Shown here piece after piece: positions 11,098-20,870 of a stretch of DNA of 64,000 nucleotides (the stretch's first letter is position 1; each line of letters begins with the position of its first letter). The stretch covers positions 1 to 64,000 of the forward strand of contig LGRX02033407.1 in assembly GCA_001247695.2 (NCBI GenBank), in the 5' to 3' direction. Made by a program: the position numbers and the translations under genes. The notes beneath the pieces were generated by a model. The model was not told where the DNA came from. It did no database searches and saw only the letters and a list, made by a program, of their open reading frames with translations. This DNA is from Cymbomonas tetramitiformis (Eukaryota > Chlorophyta > Pyramimonadophyceae > Pyramimonadales > Pyramimonadaceae).

Positions 11098-11148
11098 CCG
11101 GGTAGCTACAAAAATGGTAGGGGGTAGCTACAAAAACGTCGTGTTACC
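11098..11148 (-). repeat. Right terminal inverted repeat of MULE-like element
   Basis: Inverted match to the left end. Just inside it (about 10970-11097) lie tandem copies of a 39-bp unit containing CGGATCACCCCGGTAGC and TTTTGTAGCTATAGC, so the TIR motif has been amplified inward. Confidence 0.85.
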
Positions 11149-11440
11149 CTGTGGGAGCTATACCAAGCTGAGCAGCGAACTGTCTGTCGATGAAAGACGA
11201 TGTGGCTCCTGGATCTACCAAAATGTGAGTACTCTGTCCATAAACTTTCCCTTTATACAACAACAGCTTCTTCTGTGATTTCAGCTGTGCTGTTTGAGAC
11301 TGCATCTGTGCGATGTGTTCTGTGGGATTGTCCATCTGCTGAAACTGCAATGTCAGACTGGATAGGACTTCTTCTGAGATACTCTCAATCCGGCCACTTG
11401 CTTCAGTGGCATCTTCAGGCTGATCTACCCTCGGGGTCCT
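11149..11440 (-). pseudogene. pol: Chromovirus pol, N-terminal part: aspartic protease active site
   Basis: Frame is -1 relative to gag. It contains the retropepsin signature LVDPGATSSFID, a variant of D-S/T-G-A, about 80 codons in. The coding sequence stops abruptly at the edge of the inserted transposon (11149) and resumes in frame at 9108 once the insertion and one copy of its 9-bp duplication are left out. The gene is split in the middle of the protease domain, so no functional enzyme is expected from this copy. Confidence 0.85.
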
Positions 11441-12810
11441 CTCATCACCGGTACCTGTGCAGTACCCTGAGAGTTTCCCTGAGGAGCTGGAGCTGATGGA
11501 ACTGTATCTGGAGTTGCAACTGCTGCATTGATGCTATGCTGATTTTTCAGTTCCTTGACCAAGGTGTTGATCGTATTGATGAGTTTGCCAGACCCATCCT
11601 TAGCACCCTGATTCTTCTGTGGCTGTCTCTGATTCTGAAAAGGATTCTGAGCTGGCGGCTTACCCTTGATCTCCTTTCCATCATTGGTCCTGGTGGCAAA
11701 ACAATCCTTCTCGATGTGACCAACACGATCACAACGATGGCAGGTCTTATTATTCTGTGATTTTCCTTTTCCTTTTCCTTTGCCCTTGCCTTTACCACCT
11801 TTTCCTTTGTTCCGATTCTGATTGGAGTTCTGGCTGCCATTCTGATTCCAATTCCGATTTTTGTTGGATCTGTCGTATGGCTTCTGGCCACGTCCTCTGT
11901 CCTTATCCTTTTTGGCTGGACCTCCAGATGACTGCTCCTTCTGCCCTCGATAGTGAAGAGTCTCTGACTGCTTCGAATGAATGACATAGTTCAAGTCGAG
12001 CAGTATCTGTGTGGTTAGTGACCACGACATATTATTCCTTTCTGTCTCTGTCAGGAATCGTAAATGGAACTGTCTGCGAAGTTCTGGATCTATGCTGTTG
12101 ACAAATCTGTCCTTTATCAACACATCTTCCAGTTCAACTGCTGCCAATGCAGCCAGTGAAGTGAATGTGCGTAGATAATCTGAGAAAGTCTGGTTTCCTT
12201 GAATCAGTGACATTAGGTGTTTTTTGGCCACTGATCTTTTATGGGGGTTACCAAACTGTCTGAGGAAAATCCCTCTGATCCCTGCATATGTGGCATCTGG
12301 TTGATTTGCCACGACCTGGAAATAGTGTCGGTCATTATTCTGTATGAGGGTCAGGAAAACTGTGATCAGGTCTTTGTCTGGAACTCCTGGATACGTGAAT
12401 TGGAAGTATCTATCCACGGTTTCCAACCAAACCTCTGCGTCCATTCCTGATTTGTATTCCTTTGGTGGTGTCATTTTCACCTTGGGAACCAAACTAGGTG
12501 GTGCTGGTGCTGGTGCTGGATCTGCATCTGGATCTGTGAAGACCATTGGAGGATTGTCTGCAGTATATTCATCATCTGGTTCCTTAGGCTCGTTTTCAGA
12601 ATCCCGATATCTGCTCATATCAGGCTTCATGCGGTTGATATTGTCGAAGTACCCTATCTTGTCGAATCTGGTCTGGGTATTATCATAACCAACGAGCCAT
12701 TTTGGGATCTTGAACCGACTGTATGCATCATATGAGCCTAAGATATCAAAGAACCATGTAGACGGATCTGCATTGATGGGTGGAATGTCTGGATCTTCTG
12801 CTTCTGCCAT
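11425..12810 (-). CDS. gag: Chromovirus Gag polyprotein
   Basis: 461 codons from the ATG at 12810. Gag forms the cytoplasmic virus-like particle that packages element RNA. Visible: an acidic/proline-rich N-terminus, a capsid-type core near residues 130-270 (DAEVWLETVDRYFQFTYPG, HLMSLIQGNQTFSDYLRTF), a Lys/Gly/Asn-rich basic linker (repeated GKGKGK) and one canonical zinc knuckle CHRCDRVGHIEKDC (CX2CX4HX4C). The stop at 11425 lies beside a -1 frame that continues into protease, so Pol would be made by -1 frameshifting or an equivalent recoding. The reading frame itself is intact. Confidence 0.9.
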   Translation of the reverse strand: MAEAEDPDIPPINADPSTWFFDILGSYDAYSRFKIPKWLVGYDNTQTRFDKIGYFDNINRMKPDMSRYRDSENEPKEPDDEYTADNPPMVFTDPDADPAPAPAPPSLVPKVKMTPPKEYKSGMDAEVWLETVDRYFQFTYPGVPDKDLITVFLTLIQNNDRHYFQVVANQPDATYAGIRGIFLRQFGNPHKRSVAKKHLMSLIQGNQTFSDYLRTFTSLAALAAVELEDVLIKDRFVNSIDPELRRQFHLRFLTETERNNMSWSLTTQILLDLNYVIHSKQSETLHYRGQKEQSSGGPAKKDKDRGRGQKPYDRSNKNRNWNQNGSQNSNQNRNKGKGGKGKGKGKGKGKSQNNKTCHRCDRVGHIEKDCFATRTNDGKEIKGKPPAQNPFQNQRQPQKNQGAKDGSGKLINTINTLVKELKNQHSINAAVATPDTVPSAPAPQGNSQGTAQVPVMRGPRG

Positions 12811-14413
12811 CTAAGAAAAACAAAACACAACACCAAAATATCTTCAGCTAACTGAGTGTGTGTTGATATATATATACCTATGTTATATATGGTATATCTG
12901 TATATTATGATGAGGTTATACATGTACATATATCCACCTTCTTCCCCCCTCAAGGAAGTGTGTAATATAGTGGCAGTTGTCAATTGCCAATACCTCATTC
13001 AGCATGCATTCCTATAGGAAGCAGCTGTTACAGTTTTAGGGTTGCAGCCCTACAATCCTTGGGTTGTAGCCCTGCAGTTTTTGGGTTGTTGCCCTACAGT
13101 TCTAGGGTTGTTGCCCACAGTATTATCATGTCTGTGATGATTTAGCATGACATAATAATGCCAAAAAACGAAGTTTTTCGAAATAATAGTGGCATTTTAG
13201 GGCATATGTGGTTACAGTGGCCCTGTTACCCAATAATGTGATTAGGGTGTTACATGTTATCAGTAACCCTAATACAGGTAAAAAATAAGCAGTATAATGT
13301 TTTTGCAAAGATTTTTAAGCAAAACTGCATTTAATACCTACATAAATGTAAGGTGGTTTTCAGGAGGTACGTTACACCCCTGTTACACACATTTAATTTT
13401 AGGGTTGTTACAGGGCGTTACACATGCTGCATAAATCAGGGATTGTTATTTGATATATAAACATTCATTTCAGCAAAAAAATCAATCCAAATTTTCAAAA
13501 TGTGTTTTACGTACAGCATTTTGAGCGATTTATTGTTACAGCAATATGTATACCCCTATATATTCAACACCTAATATTTAGGGTGTCACACAGATATGAC
13601 ATGTGTCATTATGATTTCCTGATACCTCAATAGGTATAAAATCATAATTTTAAATAAAATGGGCACACATTTTTCATTTTGAAATTAAACGTGGAGCATT
13701 TTTACCCATTTTACAGCTTTTTCAGCTATCTAAAATATTGCTTTGGTGACATATCTCAGTGTATATGTGGAATGTAAGTACAGAATCACTGTAAGGAACT
13801 TCACTTTTGCATATGACAAATTTCATAGCAAATAAGTGAGTTGTGCTGTATATCAACATTTATGGTTGACAGCATTCTGGGTTTTACTGATTTAAACCCA
13901 TACACAGCAAATGTACTTTTCTGATTATGTATAGATTTATCAACTTAAGTGGAAACACCCACTTTAGTGATATTTATCAACCTATGATTTGTTCTGAGCA
14001 TAGGTCTGTGCTCTTAAGATTTATCAAAGTGATATATCTTATTTAGAACAAATCTGGACTTTGCTGGATATAATCACAGCAACTTGACACAGCACATTTA
14101 TATGTGTGTGGTTGTCCTTAAAACTATTGTCAGATATCATGTAAATACTGATCTGTGTGTTGCATGCAATTGATCTGATCAAGTCTGATTCAACTGTCAA
14201 TATGCAACGTAGTTGTTGTAGTTGCTCCAGCAATGATTATGTGGGATGAGACGAATGGACTGCACCCAACAGTTACCAGCTGTTTTATGGGTGCAGTATT
14301 TTGCCTTCGGGTCTGGAGATAACTCCATCCAGCCCTACAGCATGTTGTCTTATCTTGTTCCCTTATGTATCGCCATCATTGACACTTTCCACGCACATGT
14401 GTTTGGAAAGTGG
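12811..14413. other. AT-rich stretch without genes
   Basis: No coding signal. Four imperfect copies of a short unit (GGGTTGTAGCCCTACAGTT-like) lie at about 13035-13120. (TA)-rich runs occur near 12870-12900. The 5' LTR of the chromovirus is expected here but could not be recognised. A stem-loop (CTTTCCAC...GTTTGGAAAG) at about 14385-14411 abuts the next LTR element. Confidence 0.4.
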
Positions 14414-14665
14414 TGCTGAAATCTGTATAGGCAGCCCTGACTGGGAGTCCCGGTCAGGCCCCTATGACAGACTCCTAGGACCAACACTGGACTGCTGACT
14501 GATCTATAGGTTTGTGCTGTGACACACGCTGTGTCACAGGTAGGCTAGACTCCGAAACCGTCCGAGACCGTTCCGGGTATATCTAGCTTAGGGTTTATTT
14601 ATCTTAAGAGTTTATCCACACGGTTCGGGAGTTTCTGATATCTAGTGAACTAGGATATTCCAGTA
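14414..14665 (+). repeat. 5' LTR of copy 1
   Basis: 252 bp. Contains the palindrome GTGACACACGCTGTGTCAC. The following sequence (GGGCGTGGCCCCATCC) is conserved in copy 2 (GGTCGTGGCCCCATCC). It may be the primer-binding region, but it does not begin with the usual TGG. Confidence 0.9.
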
Positions 14666-14818
14666 GGGCGTGGCCCCATCCACGCTTTTATTCCACTTGC
14701 TGATTTGGCCATGATTGGCTAAACGGCCGCTTGGAGAGGTGGTGCGCGCATGCGCGTTTGGGTGCGACTAGGAATTATGGTATGAATTGTTTGCGGTAAG
14801 CAACTGTGAGTGGCGGCC

Positions 14819-17386
14819 ATGGGGACCGCGCCTCGTTACGGACTAGTCTTAGCAAAGTTCGGATCCAGTTTTGCACCAGCACTGGCCCTGCTGGTTACTG
14901 TTTTCTGGGCTGGTGTTCGCGACACCTTCGACTTCGACGACATCTTCGAGTGCCCCTCGCCGCTCCGCTCTCTCAGCTTCTCTCCGCTGCTGACCATTAC
15001 CATTTTTCCGCTACCACACCCAACCGCACGACTGCGTACCACCTCCCCTCTGGCTTTTCAGAGTATGGGTATGTTAACCCGAGCGAAGAAGTCCCTGGAC
15101 AGGGACAGTGACATCGACGCCTCGCTGAGGCTATTAGACGGAGTTCGGAACAGTCCGACGGTGCGTACGCCAACTGTTCCGAACCCCGCTCCGAATTCGA
15201 ACGAAGATGCAGACGTGGCGACCAGGAAGTACTTGCAGGAGCAGAGCAAGCTGGTTGACGACGTCTACAAAACGCGGCTGCACCGCCAATGGGCCAAGGG
15301 TGTCCGAGAGGATGTCCTTGGGGACAAAAAGCACCATTTTCGCGGTACGGACGACGCTGGCCTCCTCTCCGAGCTGGTGGTGCAGCTGCGTACGGAGTTT
15401 CATTCAGCTGGGCTGGAGCTGGCATCTTTTGACCTCGACGACCCTCTGGCTCGTGTGGTGACCAAAGTCAACGGCTTGCTCTTCGACGTTTTGGCTCTGG
15501 TTATCGAGAAGCACAGCAACGCCTACGTCTGGTTGACTGGCACCGACGCCTCGTCTGACCGTGATGGGCGGCGAGCCCTGGTGGACATCATCAAGGGCTG
15601 TGTACCTGTGGCGCTACGTGAGTCGCACCAGGAGGAGCACGCCGCGTTACGTTATCCCGCAGACACTGACCCGCAGCCCATCTTGGCTCGGGAACAGCGT
15701 CTGGTGCGGGATAACAAAGCTACGGACTGGACACCCACCGAGGAGACCAGGAAGCTCTCCATGTACAACCGGCTGGACCCGGTGTTTTACACCGCGGTCA
15801 AGGTGCGGTACCCTCTCGCGGCCGATCTCGCGCACGTATCCTTGGCGTCTCTCCGCTCCCTTGTGGTGGAGATATATCAGGCTTGGGCGCAGACGGGGGC
15901 GGGGAAGGCGGTTTCGGGCAAGAGCGGCATCTCTGCGCAGCTCTCCAGCACGGAGTACGGCGCTCTCCTCGACAAGATCAACGAGCTTCAGGCCTTGCTA
16001 CGACAGCAACGCGGGACGGACGCACCGCCGGCGCAGCAGCAGCGGCAGCAGCCGCAGCGTCAGCAGCGGCAGCAGCAGCAGCGCGGTACGCAGCGGGGAT
16101 TCCGTGTCGGCACGCACCCGCTGCCTGCGGTCGGTTTCGACCGTGACGACCAGAAGGCGAAGCCCTTTTGCGGGAGGTGCAAGAAGGCGGGAAAAGGTGA
16201 GCAGTACCACTTCTACCGCGACTGTCCGTTGGGCGGGCGTCAGCATCCCCCGCACTCGGCCGCGGCGTTCTGCATTCCCATCGACGAGGAGGACGCGGAG
16301 GGAGTGCGTGCATTGGCCATGTGTGCCCTGTTCCAGCAGGCGGCGGATGATGGGGCCGAGGCTTTTGCCACTGCGGCATCTACGTACGGGCCGCCTGCGG
16401 TACTCTGTGCGGGTGCGGTGGGCGGGATCGATGTGTCCGCCTACGGCTTCACGGTAGAGCCGCAGCAGCCTGCTGACGAGCCCGCGGGTGACGACATTCA
16501 CCAGCGGCTGGACGATCTCGCCGCGGAGGTCCATGCCGCGGCAAACTGCAAGGTGCACTACACCCACGCATCCTTCCCACCGCGGGCGGTTCTCGAGCCG
16601 CATGCATCGGCTCTGATGTGCGGCCCCGCGGCAGCGGGGAACATGCCGGAGGAGCAGGTTCCGGCAGGTGGTGCGGCGGCATTGGCATCCGCCGTGCCGG
16701 CCCCTGCTATACCTGTCTCGCAGGAGGAGGATGTGAAGCCCGTGCCGCTTCAATCGGCGCGGGTGACTGCCACGACGGACGGTGAGTTCCCTGGGTTCGT
16801 TCAGACTGTCAACCACGCCGCCATCGCGCCGGTTGACCTCACCGGCTACGACACCGACGACTACGAGGACTTTGCCGACGGCAGCTTCCGGCTGAAGCCG
16901 CGGGGTTCGCCTCCGTCGGCCAATCATGTTTCCGGGCCGCCCGTGGACGAGCAGAGGACCTACGGTTGTGGGAAGCCACCCTGGGGCTTTCCTGCCACGG
17001 TTGGGCCGTGGGGAATTCCTTTCCTCCTTTCCCTCGTTCTTTGCATCTCGATCATGGGGGTGGCAGCTGTGCCCGATGCTCGGTCGGCTGCGGGATTGCC
17101 TTCGCCTGGTGGTGATCTCGATTGGGAGACTCCGTCAATTTTCTCCACGAATGAATTTGTTGAATCCGTGATCCCGGCTCGGGGTTTCTTTGTGGCTGAC
17201 AATGTGCCACCGCTTGAGCCGCCTGAGCCCCCTGACATCTTTCAGGATCTTGCTCAGGCAGATTTGAGCTTCGACATGGCCTTCTTCTACGGTGTGGCTC
17301 TACATGAGAGAGGTCCTTTCGGGAACCCTCCCTTCGGGTCGGACTTGATTGAGACCACAGCTGGCTACTTTGGTGCTATCGATTGA
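14819..17386 (+). CDS. Gag-like retroelement protein with N-terminal and C-terminal hydrophobic spans
   Basis: 855 codons from the ATG at 14819. Order: an N-terminal hydrophobic span (about residues 22-37, ALALLVTVFWAG) followed by DTFDFDDIFECPS; an internal Met-led segment LTRAKKSLDRDSDIDASLRL that looks like the start of Gag proper; an alpha-helical capsid-like core (about 130-400); a Gln/Arg-rich linker; an enlarged zinc knuckle CGRCKKAGKGEQYHFYRDC (CX2CX9HX4C); a long Ala/Pro-rich region; a second hydrophobic span near residue 730 (IPFLLSLVLCISIMGVAAV); and a 100-residue acidic/aromatic tail. A Gag bounded by two putative membrane segments is unusual. The core is very similar to the protein at 56161-58923, while the tails are unrelated. 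No enzyme domain is present. Confidence 0.85.
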   Translation: MGTAPRYGLVLAKFGSSFAPALALLVTVFWAGVRDTFDFDDIFECPSPLRSLSFSPLLTITIFPLPHPTARLRTTSPLAFQSMGMLTRAKKSLDRDSDIDASLRLLDGVRNSPTVRTPTVPNPAPNSNEDADVATRKYLQEQSKLVDDVYKTRLHRQWAKGVREDVLGDKKHHFRGTDDAGLLSELVVQLRTEFHSAGLELASFDLDDPLARVVTKVNGLLFDVLALVIEKHSNAYVWLTGTDASSDRDGRRALVDIIKGCVPVALRESHQEEHAALRYPADTDPQPILAREQRLVRDNKATDWTPTEETRKLSMYNRLDPVFYTAVKVRYPLAADLAHVSLASLRSLVVEIYQAWAQTGAGKAVSGKSGISAQLSSTEYGALLDKINELQALLRQQRGTDAPPAQQQRQQPQRQQRQQQQRGTQRGFRVGTHPLPAVGFDRDDQKAKPFCGRCKKAGKGEQYHFYRDCPLGGRQHPPHSAAAFCIPIDEEDAEGVRALAMCALFQQAADDGAEAFATAASTYGPPAVLCAGAVGGIDVSAYGFTVEPQQPADEPAGDDIHQRLDDLAAEVHAAANCKVHYTHASFPPRAVLEPHASALMCGPAAAGNMPEEQVPAGGAAALASAVPAPAIPVSQEEDVKPVPLQSARVTATTDGEFPGFVQTVNHAAIAPVDLTGYDTDDYEDFADGSFRLKPRGSPPSANHVSGPPVDEQRTYGCGKPPWGFPATVGPWGIPFLLSLVLCISIMGVAAVPDARSAAGLPSPGGDLDWETPSIFSTNEFVESVIPARGFFVADNVPPLEPPEPPDIFQDLAQADLSFDMAFFYGVALHERGPFGNPPFGSDLIETTAGYFGAID

Positions 17387-17705
17387 CTTCTTGTTCACTC
17401 TGGATGCACACCAACATGGTGGTGTGCGGAACTCCGGTGACTTCAACAACTTTTATGGTTTATGCTTTTGCTTTTGACATCTACAAGTTACATTCTGGCT
17501 TGCTAGCTCGGTGCCTTTCATTTGTTTAGCGGGTGCACAATGCCCGTAGGTTTCTGCACCTGTGCTAGCTAGAGGGTTTCCAATTTGTGTTTCAGAATTG
17601 CACAGTTGGATTAGCAGTTAGGTCTGTCAACCTGGCTCCTGCCCTGACTTATCTTACATTATCTGACTCTCCTAGACAGTCACCACCCACAGTGCTGGGG
17701 TGGTG
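17387..17705 (+). other. 3' untranslated region with stem-loops before 3' LTR
   Basis: Contains a GCACACCA...TGGTGTGC stem-loop just after the ORF (about 17405-17427) and a CACCACCC...GGGGTGGTG stem-loop that ends exactly where the 3' LTR begins (about 17681-17705). The second is conserved in copy 2 and in two remnants, and sits where a polypurine tract is normally found. Confidence 0.7.
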
Positions 17706-17957
17706 TGCTGAAATCTGTATAGGCAGCCCTGACTGGGAGTCCCGGTCAGGCCCCTATGACAGACTCCTAGGACCAACACTGGACTGCTGACTGATCTATA
17801 GGTTCATGCTGTGACACACGCTGTGTCACAGGTAGGCTAGACTCCGAAACCGTCCGAGACCGTTCCGGGTATATCTAGCTTAGGGTTTATTTATCTTATG
17901 AGTTTATCCACACAGTTCGGGAGTTTCTGATATCTAGTGAACTAGGATATTCCAGTA
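17706..17957 (+). repeat. 3' LTR of copy 1
   Basis: 252 bp, differing from the 5' LTR at about four positions. Ends CCAGTA, followed by the target duplication AGTGG. Confidence 0.9.
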
Positions 17958-17962
17958 AGTGG

Positions 17963-19651
17963 TATCTATATTACCATATACAATATAGTTGATCTATTCA
18001 CTCTGAGTCAGTGAATCTCAACATATATAATGAATGCTTGTGTATGTGCAGTTTATAAATACTTTATAAGTTGCTTGTGTATGTGCAGTTTATAATACTT
18101 TATAAGTACTGCTGATTAGTACTTATGTCAGTGTGTGTGTATGTTTACTTGTACACACTCTGCAGGATATGTTCTGGGTATCACAATATCCTAGACAATT
18201 TATCATGCAAGACAGTCAGCATACCATGTACTGATTACATCTAACATGATATATATAGTTTAGGGATCATTGTAATTCCATGCTAATCTCATTACAAAAT
18301 GAGTTGCTTGATAGATTTTACATGAAGCTCAGGTGAGCATTCCATCCAGTAATCCACCATAGAATGTACATGTGATCTGGAGAGCATCTCGGCTCCACCA
18401 GGACATGACAAACTAATTATGGTGTTGAGATCACTTTCAGGCACCCTTTGCTACATGGATTCGAATATAGACTAGCATTCACTGCAATATGCTTATGCTC
18501 TATGTACTACAGCTGGTATCGTGATCAAGCTGTACAGTATAATAAAGCATGTACAATTCACAATCAATGCAATCATTCAGCATAAGATATGTGCATAGTA
18601 TAAAAGTGTATGCACTGCATGTTGATGATTGCTGTAAGTGAAATAAGTGCATGTGTGTGTGTGCTGATTCGCACACACATGTTGTGAACAGATCATTGTG
18701 ATGCTAATAAGAGTAATGCTGATGATTAAAGTATTTGTGCAGCCATCAGAACACTTTGGAATTTGCTGCAGTATGATAATAATACTTTCACAGCAACATA
18801 GCGGTAATGTATCCAAAGCATAACGATCATGTATACAGTCATTTTGCATGTGATTTCGACGCGCTTATACATATGTGCTTCTCACTGCATGTAAACACAT
18901 CAAAAATTGTACGCGCTAAAATCGAGCGTTCTTCGCATGTGACGAAATCATGAAGAACGTATATCGTGCTGACATGCCATAATCATTGTACACGCTGATA
19001 TTGTAAACAGTGCGAAGGAATTATTTGCAAAAATCGCTGATATACGTCGCATACGAATGCGAGCGCTGACATGTATACGAATCAAAATTCTGTCGATGAC
19101 CATTATGTAATATATCATTCTGGACAATTTTTGAAAGTGATTCATACAAGCGCGCGCATGCTGCGATTCACTTCTGTAGAAATATGCGACCATCGCGCAT
19201 GCTGCCATCTGTAAATTAGTGACCATCGCGCATCAACATGTATGAAGCAATTTAGTGCAATTATGAAAATCGTGATACTGCGCTGATGATTTTCCACGCA
19301 AAAACGATTTCGCCGCTGATTTATCGAATCTGCGAACATGCACACATTTGCGAACCATTTATGCGAATACATTTCATTGCTGCGTCGATGTATGCCATGC
19401 GCACACCTTATCGCGTATAAGTGCGATTAGCTGTTTCTGCGTGTGTGCTGCGAGAAATCTCCTCGCGCTATCTCTGCGCTGTCAATATGCGAGTGTATAT
19501 TATTCGCCCTGCAGATATTCAATATTATGCGAGCGCTGTCAATATGCGCCCACCTGCAAACCTGCGAACAATATTAAATATACTACGTCTATCGCTGCAC
19601 CCACTTGAGTTCTCGAGTATCGTGCCTTGACGACTTTTAGAATACCATCTG
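17963..19651. other. AT-rich stretch without genes
   Basis: No coding signal on either strand. A short tandem duplication (TTGCTTGTGTATGTGCAG plus TTTATAA) lies at about 18030-18110. From about 18840 to 19620 CG-containing motifs (TGCGA, CGCGCATG) are frequent although the stretch remains AT-rich, a composition unlike its flanks. Nothing else recognised. Confidence 0.4.
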
Positions 19652-20239
19652 ATACGGCTATGTAAACAAGCGCCGTGAATATATTATCAGTATACAAAAT
19701 AAACACTGCAAAGTTGAACAACAATGCAAGTGTACGGATGAGCGGGTTTGTGAGTGCAGTCTCTGTAAGAAGATCTGCTGAAGCACAACGCTTCCTCACT
19801 TTTGTACCTTACGTCTCCCATCATCTTAGATGGTACCGCCATTGGGTTGTGAACGCGAGACGTAGGTTGAACGACCAGCATGGTAATAACGACTAGTTCG
19901 TTCATGCTGCGCATGCGAGTTCCGCGCATGCTGAAAGCCAAGATGGTTCTTGTTTGTATTCAAGATGTATCTTTGCTTTGCCATCTTCGAGTTCGACATA
20001 CGAACTCTCGATGACAGGGATGCCTGATGATATGACATTATCATCTGGCGACATGTACAGTCATCGTTGACCGTACTGACGACTGTCATAAATATATGAC
20101 GCGACTCGACATGTACAATCATGGTCGACCATACTGTCGACTGTCATAATAATATATGACATGACATGGTATGACATGTCTGACAGGTATGACACGTATG
20201 ACATGTATGACACATATGTCATCGGTCATGACCCTGACA
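19652..20239. repeat. 589-bp dispersed repeat, copy B
   Basis: Near-identical partner of 3895-4483 in the same orientation. It is followed by one extra tandem copy of its last 28 bp (CACATATGTCATCGGTCATG plus CCCTGACA) at 20240-20268. Confidence 0.75.
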
Positions 20240-20584
20240 ACACATATGTCATCGGTCATGACCCTGACACCTTTCGTTTAAATCCCATGCTGTCATCCGC
20301 CATCATAACGACATTTTAATTCGGCCTAATTTGGCGTTAAATACCCCCAAATTAAGCCAAACCGGCCCCCCTATGATAAGTTTTATTTCATATTCCAACC
20401 AACAACTGTGTACGAACCCGACGCATGGTGCATATAAACACCCGCATCGTCCAACGAATCAAATAACGAATATGTATTGTCGCATCACGACGGGTCAAAC
20501 CACGAAACGAGACAGCATGGGAGTTAAAGAGATACAAGAAATATTTGCACTTTACTATTATAGAAGAGCTTTTTTCAAAAAAAC

Positions 20585-20870
20585 ATAACCCCCGCCCCTC
20601 CCCCACTTGGGACTTGGGCGCCGCGGTTCGCGGTTCGAAAAGCGGTGGCGGTGGCGGGGGGGACTTGGGACTGTTGTCGGCGCCTGTATGGTTGGGGTGG
20701 GGGGACTCGGAGACCTGTCGGCGCGGTAAAGGGGAAAACATGGGGAAACCGTTTACCGGGAAGGGGGAGCGGGGGACTTGGGACTTGTCCGCGCCCCGAA
20801 ACGTGGGGGTGGGGGCTTGGGGCCAGTCGAGGCTGGGACGGGGGGGAGGGGGGTACTTGGGACTCGATTT
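20585..20870 (+). repeat. G-rich tract with recurring ACTTGGGAC
   Basis: The plus strand has many runs of three or more G (GGCGGGGGGGACTTGGGAC, GGTTGGGGTGGGGGGAC), with ACTTGGGAC or a close variant repeated at least five times. Several quadruplex-forming combinations are possible. Open frames across it encode only Gly/Trp/Arg-rich sequence and are not taken as genes. Confidence 0.6.

Larger units (their letters stand above)
9109..11148. mobile_element. Mutator-like non-autonomous DNA transposon, 2,040 bp
   Basis: Inserted in the protease region of the chromovirus. It is flanked by a perfect 9-bp duplication CTGTGGGAG (9100-9108 and 11149-11157). The ends are inverted repeats: the left starts GATAAC and runs into TTTTGTAGCTACCCCCTACC, and the right, read inward on the minus strand, starts GGTAAC and runs into the same block. 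A 9-bp duplication with long TIRs fits the Mutator (MULE) superfamily. No transposase is encoded. Inside are tandem repeats and two or three tRNA-like SINE units. Confidence 0.85.
5507..12810 (-). mobile_element. Ty3/gypsy chromovirus, disrupted
   Basis: Minus-strand order is gag (CCHC), protease, reverse transcriptase, RNase H, integrase, chromodomain, the standard order of chromoviruses. Gag and pol lie in different frames, with pol in the -1 frame near 11425-11460. Pol is interrupted by a 2,040-bp DNA transposon at 9109-11148, by a stop codon at 8405-8407 and by an intron-like 87-bp insert at 6237-6323. The copy therefore cannot make full pol without removal of the insertion and suppression of the stop. 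The LTRs were not located; the coding limits are given as the element limits. Confidence 0.9.
14414..17957 (+). mobile_element. Gag-only LTR retroelement, copy 1 (3,544 bp)
   Basis: Two 252-bp direct repeats (14414-14665 and 17706-17957) start TGCTGAAATCTG and end ATATTCCAGTA. They are flanked by a perfect 5-bp target duplication AGTGG (14409-14413 and 17958-17962). One long ORF lies between them; there is no protease, RT or integrase, so the element must borrow enzymes. I count about four mismatches between the LTRs, which suggests recent insertion. The termini are TG...TA rather than the usual TG...CA. Confidence 0.92.
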
